A stretch of DNA of 64,000 bases from the NCBI RefSeq assembly GCF_024166365.1, contig NC_064822.1, positions 109,860,823 through 109,924,822 on the forward strand. Reading direction: 5' to 3'. Each line of letters starts with the position of its first letter. Position 1 is the stretch's first letter. The DNA comes from Elephas maximus indicus. Lineage: Eukaryota > Chordata > Mammalia > Proboscidea > Elephantidae. The position numbers were made by a program, and so were the translations under genes. Below the pieces are notes generated by a model, which was given only the letters and a program-made list of their open reading frames with translations, was not told the origin of the DNA and did no database searches. Positions 54,368-64,000 of this stretch are shown one piece after another.

Positions 54368-55834
54368 GCCACATACAAAACACGTTCACCCCATACAACA
54401 TCCCAGAAGACTTAAATCAACTCCTAGTCCAAAATCTCATCTTCTGAATCACCTATATCAAATATGGGTGAGACTTTAAGCATATTTCATTCGGGGGGAA
54501 AATTCCTTTTCATCTGTGAACTTGTGAAATCTAGAATACAAGTTATCTGTTTCCAAAGTACAATGGTGGAACAGGCACAAGGCAGACATTTCCATTACAA
54601 ATGGAAGAATTTGAGGAAAGGAAGGGATAACAGGCACCAAGCAAGTCCAAATCCCAGGAGAACAAGTTACATTAGCTCTCAAGGCTTGGAAATAATCTTC
54701 TATTCTCTGAGACCATTGGGCAAGGGCCCTGCCCTCCAGACTCTGGGTGTTGCCCATGCCCTTTGGATTCTGGGTGGAGGCCTCTCAGCCCTGGGCTTCA
54801 ACTCCACCTTCCAGGCCTACTGGGATGGTAGCTCTGCTCTCTCAGCTTTGGGTGGCCCCATTCTCCTAGTCTATCTGAGTGGCAACCATACCCCCTTGGC
54901 CCCAGCAGGCCCAATTCTTCAGCCCCTTGGGCACAGCAGCCCCACCCCCTCAGCTTTGGCAGCAGCCCCATCCCCTTGGCACACCTTAGTGGCAGCCCCA
55001 CACTCTGGAACTAAGTTGGTAAAGATGCAACTCTTTGAAACCTAAGAGGCTGTGGTCCCACCCTTTGAGATGCAGGAGACCATGGCCCCACCCCTTATAA
55101 CCGATAAGGCCCTGTTTCCTGTGCTCCTTCCAACAGTTCTGCTGATCTTCCGAGCTGCCCCAGGATAGTCCTTTTCTTGGAGGACAACAGATATAGCACC
55201 TTTTGCCTGTTTCCTACCTGTAGAATTCCAAGAGGCAGACAGCATTATTTCCTTTCATTCTTTATCTATGGGTTTTCTGTGTGGTAGTTAGTTAGGTCCA
55301 TCAGTCACTGGTGTAGCCTTGGTGAATATTCTAGAACACATGTCTTCAGTTTGTGCAATAGACTTTTCCAAATCATTAAGTTCTGTTTGTGTTTTGCACA
55401 GTTCGTTTTTAAGTCTCTTTCCTCTCACATTTTACTGTAAGCAGCAAGGAGAAACTATGTGGCCCTTTAAAATCTTGCTTAGAAATCTTATCATCCAGAT
55501 CTCCAAATTCATCACTTACAAGTTCTACCGTCTACCAAAATCTGAACATAATTCAGACCAGTTCTTTGCCACTGCATTAAAAAACATTGCCCTTCTTCCA
55601 TTGTCCAGTCACATGTTCATCATTTTCTTTTAAAGCCTCAGCAGAAACACATTTAACACCCACATTTCCCTGGTGCCATATGTATTCTGTAAGACGATAG
55701 AGCGTTTCTCTTCAGCTCTCCTCACTTCCTTCTGAGCCCTCACCAGAATTGTCTCCGATGTCCATAATTCTACCAACAGTCTTTTCAAGGCAATCTAGGC
55801 TTTCACTATTAGGCACTTTAAAACTCCTCCAGCC

Positions 55835-56881
55835 CCATTATTATAAGAACTCAAAAAATAGTTTAAACAGAGCAGAAAATATTCTTTGATGGTTACAAGA
55901 GGGGGGAGGGAGGGAGGAAGAAGGGAGGGAGGGAAGGAGAGGGTTTTCACTAATTAGATAATAGATAAGAACTATTTTAGGTGAAGGGAAAGACAACACA
56001 CAATACAAGAGAGGTCAGCACAACTGGACTAAGCCAAAAGCAAAGAAGTTTCCTGAATAAACTGAATCCTTCAAAGGCCAGTATAGCAGGGGCAGGGGTT
56101 TGGGGACCATGGTTTCTGGGGACATCTAAGTCGATTGGCATAATAAAATCTATTAAGAAAACATTCTGCATCCCACTTCGGAGAGTGGCGTCTGGGGTCT
56201 TAAACGCTAGCAAGCAGCCGTCTAAGGTGCATCAATTGGTCTCAACCTGCCTGGAGCAAAGGAGAATGAAGAACACCAAAGACACGAGGTAATTATGAGC
56301 CCAAGAGACAGAAAGGGCCACATAAACCAGAGACTACAGCAGCCTGAGACCAGAAAAACTAGATGGTGCCTGGCTACAAGTGATGACTGCTCTGACAGGG
56401 AACACAAGAGAGAATCCCTGAGGGAGCAAGAGAGCAGTGGGATAAAAACCCTAAATTCTTGTAAAAAGACCAACTTAATGGTCTGACTGAGACTAGGACC
56501 CTAGAGGTCACGGTCCCCAGACCTTCTGTTAGCCCAAGACAGGAACCATTCCCAAAGCCAACTCTTCAGACAGGGATTGGACTGGACTATGGGATAGAAA
56601 ATGACACTGGTGAAGACTGAGCTCGTTGGATCAAGTAGACACATAAGATTACGTGGGCAGCTCCTGTCTGGAGAAGAGATGAGAGGGCAGAGAGGGGCAG
56701 AAACTGGCCAAATGGACACAAAAATAGAGAGAGGAGGGAAGGAGTGTGCAGTCTCATTAGAGGGAGAGTAACTAGGCGTACATAGCAAGGTTTATATAAG
56801 TTTTTGTATGAGAGGCTGAATTGGTTTGTAAACTTTCACTTAAAACACAATAAAAATCAAACAAACAAACAAGCAAAAAAA
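55835..56881 (+). mobile_element. L1 3' end inside the MaLR interior
   Basis: About 1.05 kb of L1 3' sequence ending AAAACACAATAAAAATC plus an A-rich tail. TCCTCCAGCC occurs at 55,825-55,834 and 56,882-56,891 as target-site duplication. A GGGA-rich tract lies at about 55,901-55,941. The 3' part matches the copy at 13,412-13,712. Confidence 0.87.
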
Positions 56882-56974
56882 TCCTCCAGCCTCTACCTAT
56901 TACCCAATTCCAAAACCACTTCCACAGTTTAGGTATTTGTTAGGGCTCTACCCCACTCTTCTGGTACCAAATTC

Positions 56975-57356
56975 TGTCTTAGTTATCTAGTGCTGCTATA
57001 ACAGAAATACCACAAGTGGATGGCTTTAACAAACAGAAATTTATTTTCTCATAGTTTAGGAGGCTGAGTTTAAGGTGCTGGCTTTAGGAAAAGCCTTTCT
57101 CTCTCTGTTGGCTTTGGAGGAAAGTCTTTGTCTCTTCTGAGCTTCTGCTCCTAGATGATCTTCATGTAGTTTGGCATCTCTCTTCCCCCATCTCTGCTTC
57201 CTTAATCTGCTCCTTTTATATCTCAAAAGAGATTAACTCAAAGCATACTCTATACTAATCCTGTCTCATTAACATGACAAAGACAACTCATTTTCAAATG
57301 AGATTATAACTACAGGCATTGAGGTTAGGATTTACAACACAATTCAATCTATTACA
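56975..57356 (-). repeat. MaLR-type 5' LTR
   Basis: Pairs with the LTR at 53,704 in text and orientation (CTGCTATAACAGAAATACCA; TTTATATCTCAAAAGAGATT). A segment near the TG end is deleted. Confidence 0.75.
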
Positions 57357-57389
57357 CCAGATTTCACCAGTCATAGTACCTAACCCACT

Positions 57390-57520
57390 CAATTTATCTC
57401 CCTGTTTAATTGTCTCTCTTACCACCCTAAATTCTGTGATGTAAGGATGTTGTTTACTTCTGTTTTTCCATGCCTAGCAGCATATTGCTGGGGTCAGTAA
57501 ATATTATTTGCATAGATTCA
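57390..57520 (+). repeat. L2-like fragment
   Basis: TTGTCTCTCTTACCACCCTA ... CAGTAAATATTATTTGCATA; weak. Confidence 0.4.
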
Positions 57521-57749
57521 TCCTTTCTTTCTTTTGGAAAAATCAATGGTGAACATAACACAGTGACCTTACAAAACTAATTCCTGAACTGTGTGACATA
57601 TGATTTATGGCTTTTTTACAAGGTAGTCTTCCAGCAAGATAGCACTTCTTGCTGTCATATTTTTAACATGGCATGCAATTCTTGAAATGGATCCGAAGAT
57701 GTGGTCTAATTACTTATTAAACTTGGTCACCTGATCTGTCCCCAGTGAA

Positions 57750-58180
57750 CTATATTTTGTAGGTGTGGCAGAGACCACTGTCTCACAGTATGTACCTCCT
57801 TCTTTTCCTTTTAGTAATAGGACCCTTACACCCTGTCACCTGCACACTGAGTTTTAGCAGGGCACATGGCTGCCAGCCAGATACTAATGAAGCAAGACAT
57901 TAGTAAGGGGTGACCACATATCTAAGTTCTGATCAATGGAATGAGGGTGAAGCAGTGTGTGTAACTTCTGGGTGGGTCTTGTCCTTAAAAAGGAAGCTGG
58001 GTGCCCTCTACTTCATCTTCCTCCTTCTTGTTGGGACACGGTGACAAACTGAGCAACCACCTTGGACCCAAAGATGCAAGTCTTTTCCACAAGCCAATGA
58101 CCATCTACCCCATCTACCTCTAGACTATTCCATTTATTTGAATGACTCTATTTGTGGGTCTCTTTGTTGTTTTTTTGTTG
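57750..58180. repeat. MLT1-like LTR fragment
   Basis: CTGATCAATGGAATGAGGGT ... GTGTAACTTCTGGGTGGGTC ... resembles old MaLR LTRs (MLT1). Tentative. Confidence 0.45.
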
Positions 58181-58509
58181 TTGTTGTAGCAGCATGGCCT
58201 ACATTCTTTGACTAAAGATTAATATCACCTTGCAATTCATGAAATCCCATAACATGCTCTGAACAATGTTTTCAAGAAGCTCAAAAATAAAGTTGAACCC
58301 AGTTTCAATGAAAATAGTCTTCTGAACTACATTTAATGGCATTTTGTATAAACAAACAAACAAAAAACTATGAAGTTTGTTTCTATCATGAGCATATCCA
58401 AAGTTCTTTCATGTTTATAAACATTCTTGTTCTTCTATTTAGCATTATTCATCACTTATAACTTTGAAATCCCAGATAGCTGCAGTAATCTGCATTTCCT
58501 GGTATTCAT

Positions 58510-58990
58510 GTCCTTTCTGTACTCTCTTCCTATACTGAATCATGGCTGGCCTGTGTGATCAATAGAATTCCTTGGAAGTGATGTGTGTAGCTTCCAAGGC
58601 TATGCCAAAAAAGACCTTGCAGTTTCCGTCCTGGTCTCTCTCTTGGATCACTTGCTGTGAGGGAAGCCAGCTGCCATGTCTGAGGATACTCAAGTAGCCC
58701 TACGAGAGGCCCACAGGAGAGGAACTGAGGTCTTTTGCTAAAAGCCAGCATCAGCTTGCCAGCATGTAAGTGAGCCACTCTAAAGGTAGATTCTTCAACC
58801 CCAGTCAAGCTTTCAGATAACTGGAGCCCCAAATGACATGCTGACTGTAACCTCATGAGAGACTTCAAGTCAGTACTGCCTAGCTAAGCTGCTCTTGAAC
58901 TCCTGATCCACAGAAACTGTGAGAGAGAATAAATGTTTATTGTTGTTTCCGTCACTCGGTTTTGTGGTAATTTGTTATGCTTCAACAGAT
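58510..58990 (+). repeat. MLT1-like LTR
   Basis: Ends GAAACTGTGAGAGAGAATAA, ATGTTTATTGTTGTTTCC and GGTAATTTGTTATGC, characteristic of the MLT1 3' end with its AATAAA. Confidence 0.7.
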
Positions 58991-60973
58991 ATTCCTTGAA
59001 AGTGAAATTCACGTCTTAGACTTATTTTATCTCAAGACATTGCATTCATTCACTCCCCCCACCCCACCACCCCGTCCGTTCCCCTCTTGGAGTTGAGAGC
59101 ATACCAAAATATCTGGTGGAAGATGAGAGGTGATATGACATTCCCACTGAAATTCACTATAGTGCAACTGGGTGAGAAAAAACAAGATATTTGTCAGTCT
59201 ATTCTTTTTTTTTTTTTTTCCAGGAGGGTACTTAAGATTCCCCAAGGTGGAGGTGAGGACAAAGGGGGAGAACTCGGGTCTCAGATGAGTAGTTATTTGT
59301 GATACTGGAATCTGCCAAAACTCTCTGTTCTCAAACACCTAAGCTGAGTACTTTCTTTTAGGTCTGGGAGTGTAAGAGAGCTCTGGTAAATGGGAGAGGC
59401 AGAGGTTTCCAATATCCAATAGAAAGTCATCTGGGCAAAGGAAGTGAAACAAGGCCTGGAGGGGGAGTAGAGGGATGATGCCCGTCTTCACTGGATAAGT
59501 TAGGCACTCGTCCTTTTCAGGGACTAGGTGAACACTGCAGCCTACTGTGAACCTGAATGGGCAGGAAGGAACTTGAGTGAGGAAGGGTAGCTCTGGGGGA
59601 CACTGGAGCACAGATCAGAGACAGACCTGCATTAGATCCAAACTCAGTACATATTAATATGGGTTTTTTTTTACCCAGATAAGCATCAATTTCTTTTTGC
59701 AATAGGAGCTTTAGATTCTCTTAGTTACAGGGCAGACTCTAGCCTCTGGCCTTGCCAGTACACAGATTAGGAGGTCTAGATCTCTGACTGTCAAGCATCT
59801 GTGGTGGTGGACCTACCACACATGCTGGATATAGTGGTGGAACAGAGATAGTGGGGTGGGGACACTGAGAACTCAGAACTTTCACTTCCCCCGCTCCTCT
59901 AGTACAGGGCTCTCTTAGCTCAGACATAGCTTATGTGTGGGGTCACATGGGGTTCTGGGGGTGCTAGACTGGTCACCTCAAGGGAAAGGCAATCACTTCT
60001 TAGGATTGAATAGCAGATGTCAGAGGAGGAAGACACGTTAGATACCATTTAGTCTGATGTCCTCATTTTACAGATAAGGAAACTGAAGCCCAGAGAAAGG
60101 AAATGACTTGCCTGAGGTTACACAGCTAGCGTGGGATAGAATCTGGTGTCTTTCCTCCAAACCAGCTGTTTCTACTATGCTACATTTGCCTTCACTCTAC
60201 TTCCATCACATGTTCAGCTGTGTCTTACTGATTCTCAGCTTCAAGTTCTGGGTCATAATTCAGAAAGGTCCATTTCCAGACTTTTATTTCTCAATAGAAG
60301 GGTAAAAAGACCTCTGCCTCTGCTACTGCTTTTAGGTAAAATATAGCAGTACCCCTTTTCCCTGCCTCCCTTTTTCCTGTTGCTCTTAAGGAGGAACTGA
60401 GTCTATTTCTTCATAGGCAGGAGGGCTCTCAAAAGCTCTAGGCTCCATTCAGTTTTTGGCAGGAGAAGCTGATAGGCGCAATGCCCTGGGATGCCCTCCA
60501 CCTTGGAAGGCTGATTGTACCCACTGGTGGTTATGGCCCAGTGCCCACACACGCATTAGCTGGAGGCCTACTGTCTGTGGATGCCAGATGGCTGACTGCA
60601 TACCTGTGCTGCATCTTGACTGGTTTGCTGTTCCTGCTTTGAGTCAGTTTCAGATTTGTATTATGCTTGGAGGGTAGTCCCTCCGTGGATTTAAGGTACT
60701 GGCATTTCCAGATTGTCAGGGAGCAGGACACCTCACTGCCGACCTAGAATGTGGACTTCAGGAAAGTTCTTCAAATATCTCTGTGTTCTCCTTCCTCCCA
60801 ACTTTTCCCCACCACAGAGTTTTCTGCATCAATCCACCATAGCATGATACCAGAAGCTGACAGGTAATACATGAGAGAAACTCATGTAGGATGTAGGATG
60901 ATTAGGGACTGGGAAGCAGCAAAGACACTCTGTTTACTCTTTCCCACTCTTCAGAGGAATCTGGAAGCTGCCT
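58991..60973. other. Intergenic, mostly unclassified
   Basis: A MIR (-) is clear at about 60,010-60,180 (AGATAAGGAAACTGAAGCCC). The remainder, including the open frames at 60,456-60,677, has no identity I can assign. Confidence 0.5.
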
Positions 60974-61169
60974 GTTGTTTGTTGTTAGTTGCCATCGACT
61001 CGATTCTGACTCCTGGTGATCCCGTATATGCTCCATAGGGTTTTCAAGGCTGTGACCTTTTGGAAGCAGATCATCAGGCCTGTCTTCTGAGGCACCTCTG
61101 GGTGGGTTCAAACTGCCAACCTTTGAGCTAGTAGTTCAGTGCTTAATCATTTGCGCCACCCAGGGACTC
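60974..61169 (-). repeat. AfroSINE, cluster copy 1
   Basis: GTTAGTTGCCATCGACTCGA ... TTTTCAAGGCTGTGACCTTT ... TTTGCGCCACCCAGGGACT, the subfamily with 'TTTTCAAGGCTGTGACC'. Confidence 0.92.
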
Positions 61170-61184
61170 ATGGAATCTGCCTAA

Positions 61185-61380
61185 CCAAAAACCAAACCCA
61201 TTGCCATCGAGTCGATTCCAACTCACAGTGACTGTGTAGGGCAGAGTAGAACTGCCCCATAAAGTTTCCAAGGTTATAAATCTTTATGGAAGCCAAATGC
61301 CACATCTTTCTCCTGCAGAGCAACTGATGGGTTCAAACTGCCAACCTTTTGGTTAGCAGCTGCTGCACCACCAGGGCTGT
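61185..61380 (-). repeat. AfroSINE, cluster copy 2 (long form)
   Basis: CAAACCCATTGCCATCGAGT ... AATCTTTATGGAAGCCAAAT ... CTGCACCACCAGGGCTGT. Confidence 0.93.
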
Positions 61381-61383
61381 CTC

Positions 61384-61545
61384 AAAAAACCAAATCTGTG
61401 GCTATCGAGTTGATTCCGACTCATACCAACCCTACAGGACAGAGTAAAACTGCCCCATAGGGTTCCTAAGCAGTGGCTAATGGATTCGAACTGTTGATCT
61501 TTTGGTTAGCAGACAATCTCTTAACCACTGCACTACCAGGGTTCC
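61384..61545 (-). repeat. AfroSINE, cluster copy 3
   Basis: CCAAATCTGTGGCTATCGAG ... GGTTCCTAAGCAGTGGCTAA ... CACTGCACTACCAGGGTTCC. Confidence 0.93.
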
Positions 61546-61560
61546 AGGAAGCTGCCTAAC

Positions 61561-61709
61561 CCACTACTGTCAAGTCAATTCTGACTCATAGCGACCCTAC
61601 AGGACAGAGTAGAACTGCCCCATAGAGTTTGCAAGAAGCGCCTAGTGGATTCAAACTGCTGACCTTTTGGTTAGCAGCGGTAGCTCTTAACCGTTAGGCC
61701 ACCAGGAAG
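61561..61709 (-). repeat. AfroSINE, cluster copy 4
   Basis: CACTACTGTCAAGTCAATTC ... AAGAAGCGCCTAGTGGATTC ... ACCGTTAGGCCACCAGG. Preceded by GGAAGCTGCCTAACC, a copy of the sequence before copy 1. Confidence 0.92.
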
Positions 61710-62116
61710 TGCCCTATAATTTCCACTGTAGTCTCAAGCGGGCTTAAACTATATCTCCATCTGCTGGACACCAAGGAGATCAACAACCCTGTATCAGCTC
61801 TTTCTTTAGAACTAGCACAGAAATTCAAACTTTACCAGTACCTCATCTTTCTCCCAAGATTAAGTCCTTCCTTCTCAGAATCTGTTGAAGCTACAGTTTT
61901 GTTTTTCTTGTTTCTCTCCCTTGGGACTGGATTGATTGCCTTTTCAGGGATACTGGGCACTAGGGATACCTTTATACAGTTTCCCCCATATGCTGCCCAT
62001 TCCCTATCAAAATATCTCTGAGGCAGAGGAGGCTCACTCATCTCCTTGCTTCAGCTGTCCTAGGTGTTGAGTGGTTGAAATCTATGCCTCTCCTCATACT
62101 GGTTAAGTCCCACAAA

Positions 62117-62200
62117 CAGAAAGCAGTAGCCATCAAGTCAATTCTGACTCGTGGTAACTGTGCTCCACAGGGGTTTCAATGGCTGGGATTCCTAGCCTTG
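62117..62200 (-). repeat. AfroSINE tail remnant
   Basis: CAGTAGCCATCAAGTCAATT ... CACAGGGGTTTCAATGGCTG. Confidence 0.65.
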
Positions 62201-62219
62201 GGACAGGGGGAAAGAAATC

Positions 62220-64000
62220 CTAGACCTTTAAGATGTGGATGGAGTAAAGCTTTCAGGACCTTCATTTGCTGATGTGGCATGACTCGAAATGAGAAGAAAC
62301 AGCTGCAAACATCCATTTAATAATCTGAACATGGAATATATGAAGCATGAATGTAGAAAAATTGGAAGTTGTAAAAAATGAAATGGAATGTTTGAAGATA
62401 GATATCCTAGGCATTAGTGAGCTGAAATGGACTGGTACTGGCCATTTTGAATCAGATAATCACATGGTCTACTATCCCGGGAATAACAAATTGAAGAGAA
62501 ATGACATGCATTCATTGCCAAAAAGAACAGTTCAAGATCTATCCTGCAGTACACCACTGTCAGTGATAGGATAATACCCATATGCCTACAAGGAAGACCA
62601 TTTAATATGACTCTTAATCAAATTTATGCACCAACCACTAAGGCCAAAGACGAAAAAATTGAAGATTTTTACCAACTTCTGCAGTCTGACATTGATCAAA
62701 CATCCAATCAAGATTAATTGATAATTACTGGTGATTGGAATGTGCAAGTTAGAAACAAAGAAGAAGGGTTGGTAGTTGGAAAATATGGCTTCGGTGACAA
62801 AAACAATGCCAGAGATCACATGATAGAATTTTGCAAGACCAATGACTTCTTCATAGCAAATACCTTTTTTAACAACATAAATGGCAACTATATATGTGGA
62901 CCTTGCCAGATGGAATACACAGGAATCAAATTGACTATACCTGTGGAAAGAGACGATGGAGAAAATATCAGTCAGAAAAAGGCCAGGCGCTGACTGCAGA
63001 ACAGATATTGCTCCCAGGCAAGTTCAAGTTGAAGCTGGAGGAAATGAAAACAAGTCCACGAGTGCCAAAGTATGACCTTGAGTATATCCCACCTGAATTT
63101 AGAGACCATCTCAAGAATAGATTTGACACATTGAACACTAATGATCTGTTGTAGGGAAAACGTGAATGCTATTTCAAGTTAAAACAGAGAGGTTTATTAA
63201 GGGCTTAAAACAACTGCGATCTGGGAACTACATAGCCCATTGAAAATGGAACCAGGTAGTCCTGGGGCAGTTTTGTTATACAAGTATTCTTATGGGGTAA
63301 AAAGAGGAACCAAACCATGGAAAGGGAAATTACAGGAAAATCAGTGACTATTGTAATAATCATAACTTAATTGTTTTTTTTTTTAATTGGTTGCTGATTA
63401 TTAATAATTGTAGTCAGTGATTACAGATCATTTCACAGGATGCTTATATCATGGTCACAAGATGCTTACCGCATTTTGCCTGTCTTGCAAAAATACCTCA
63501 TTGGCAACAGCACCCAGACAGCACTCTTCCTGAGTATGTGTATTTTGGGGGATGCAGATGGTCACTTGGTTAAGACCCTTCAGGGCATATAGTTCCACAT
63601 TCTGGTTTTGACCACTGAGGAAAAACATGTTTTTCTCAAAAACATAGCTGTTAGGCTAGAATCCAGATCAAAATTAGACAGCATGGTCAGCATATTATGC
63701 TCTGTCTCACTGACTATTCTGAAAGTTGTCTTTTTCTGAGATAGACAGAAGACCAGATGAGTGGTGGGATGACATCAAGGATATCATACATGAAGAAAGC
63801 AAAAAGTCGTTAAAAAAGACAGGAAAGAAAGAAAAGATCAAAATGTATGTCAGAAGAGACTCGAAAACTTGCTCTTGAACACAGAGCAGCTAAAGCAGAT
63901 GGAAGAAATGATGAAGTAAAAGAGCTGAATAAAAGATTTCAAAGGGTGGCTTGAGAAGACAAAGTATTATAATGAAATGTGCGAAGACCTTGAGTTAGAA
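62220..64000 (+). mobile_element. RTE-class LINE, 5' half, running off the right edge
   Basis: Broken frames encode APE-type endonuclease text: ILGISELKWTGTGHFES near 62,400-62,460, then ITGDWNVQVRNKEEGLVVGK and NTFFNNINGNYICGPCQ near 62,720-62,910, the order seen in RTE/BovB elements. TAA at 62,715 and frame changes show it is inactive. It is interrupted by an LTR-like insertion at about 63,150-63,742 and resumes at AGACAGAAGACCAGATGAG. Confidence 0.88.
63150..63742 (-). repeat. LTR-like insertion within the RTE LINE
   Basis: RTE text stops after AACACTAATGATCTGT and resumes at AGACAGAAGACC. In between, the minus strand ends ...AATAAACCTCTCTGTTTTA ... TTTTCCCTACA, a solo-LTR-like 3' end with a poly(A) signal at 63,193-63,198. 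The family and the exact start were not identified. Confidence 0.6.

Larger units (their letters stand above)
53704..57356 (-). mobile_element. ERVL-MaLR-type LTR retroelement, LTR-internal-LTR, with nested insertions
   Basis: Two similar LTRs in minus orientation (TGTTATGGATTGAATT ... at one end; GTTATAGCAGCACTAGA ... ACA at the other) flank internal DNA whose text follows the non-coding interior of MaLR elements, ending CCAATTCCAAAACCACTTCC and TACCCCACTCTTCTGGTACC next to the second LTR. An AfroSINE and an L1 3' end interrupt the interior. Internal frames are short, so no functional protein is present. No target-site duplication was found. Confidence 0.75.

Noticed and set aside
54464-55045. 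193-codon plus-strand open frame
   Set aside because: It lies within the MaLR interior, antisense to that element, and is not a host gene.
38000-64000. GTSF1, the next gene in the human order
   Set aside because: I looked for its CHHC zinc-finger text in all frames and found none; it must lie beyond the right edge.
1-64000. CRISPR arrays, bacterial operons, tRNA or rRNA genes
   Set aside because: The window is vertebrate nuclear DNA. The tRNA-like A and B boxes seen belong to AfroSINE and MIR heads, not to functional tRNAs.

Overview
This window is mammalian genomic DNA. It carries intron-split protein genes, CpG-rich promoters, old MIR and L2 repeats, and L1 copies. It is also dense in a tRNA-type SINE with the conserved core CATAGGGTTTCCAAGG and a GAGTCGGTTCTGACTCATAG-like tail, plus an RTE-class LINE that shares that tail. 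The pair is the AfroSINE/RTE signature, so the source is very probably an afrotherian, most likely an elephant or another paenungulate. The species cannot be fixed from the sequence alone.

Layout: (1) About 1-10,600 is the 5' part of ZNF385A on the minus strand. Only the first two coding exons are present (10,365-10,374 and 3,706-3,842); the zinc-finger exons lie beyond the left edge. (2) About 10,600-14,300 is the spacer between the ZNF385A promoter and the ITGA5 3' end. (3) About 14,318-37,745 is the complete ITGA5 gene (integrin alpha-5) on the minus strand. I placed all 30 coding exons. Their lengths sum to 3,180 nt, an open frame of 1,059 residues plus stop, ending in ...ATSDA. (4) From 37.75 kb to 64 kb is upstream intergenic DNA with no gene that I can support. 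It is filled with AfroSINEs, a 5'-truncated L1 with clear target-site duplications, a complete MaLR-type LTR element that hosts later L1 and SINE insertions, MLT1-like LTRs, and an RTE LINE itself interrupted by another LTR.

The order ZNF385A - ITGA5, both on the same strand, matches the human 12q13.13 arrangement as I remember it. The next human neighbour, GTSF1, is not reached. ITGA5 makes the alpha chain of the fibronectin receptor alpha5-beta1. ZNF385A is a nuclear C2H2 zinc-finger protein that binds RNA and p53. They are neighbours but not an operon or a known functional unit.

I found no undescribed biological system. The most interesting gene-level observations are two unusual ITGA5 splice junctions: intron 19, where the expected acceptor AG reads GG and an upstream in-frame AG adds five codons, and intron 22, which has a GC donor beside a tandem duplication. 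Other points worth checking are a perfect inverted repeat in ZNF385A intron 1 and a plus-strand TATA/Kozak/splice-donor arrangement near 8.5 kb. Repeat names were assigned by recognition, without a database search, and their edges are approximate unless target-site duplications are quoted.
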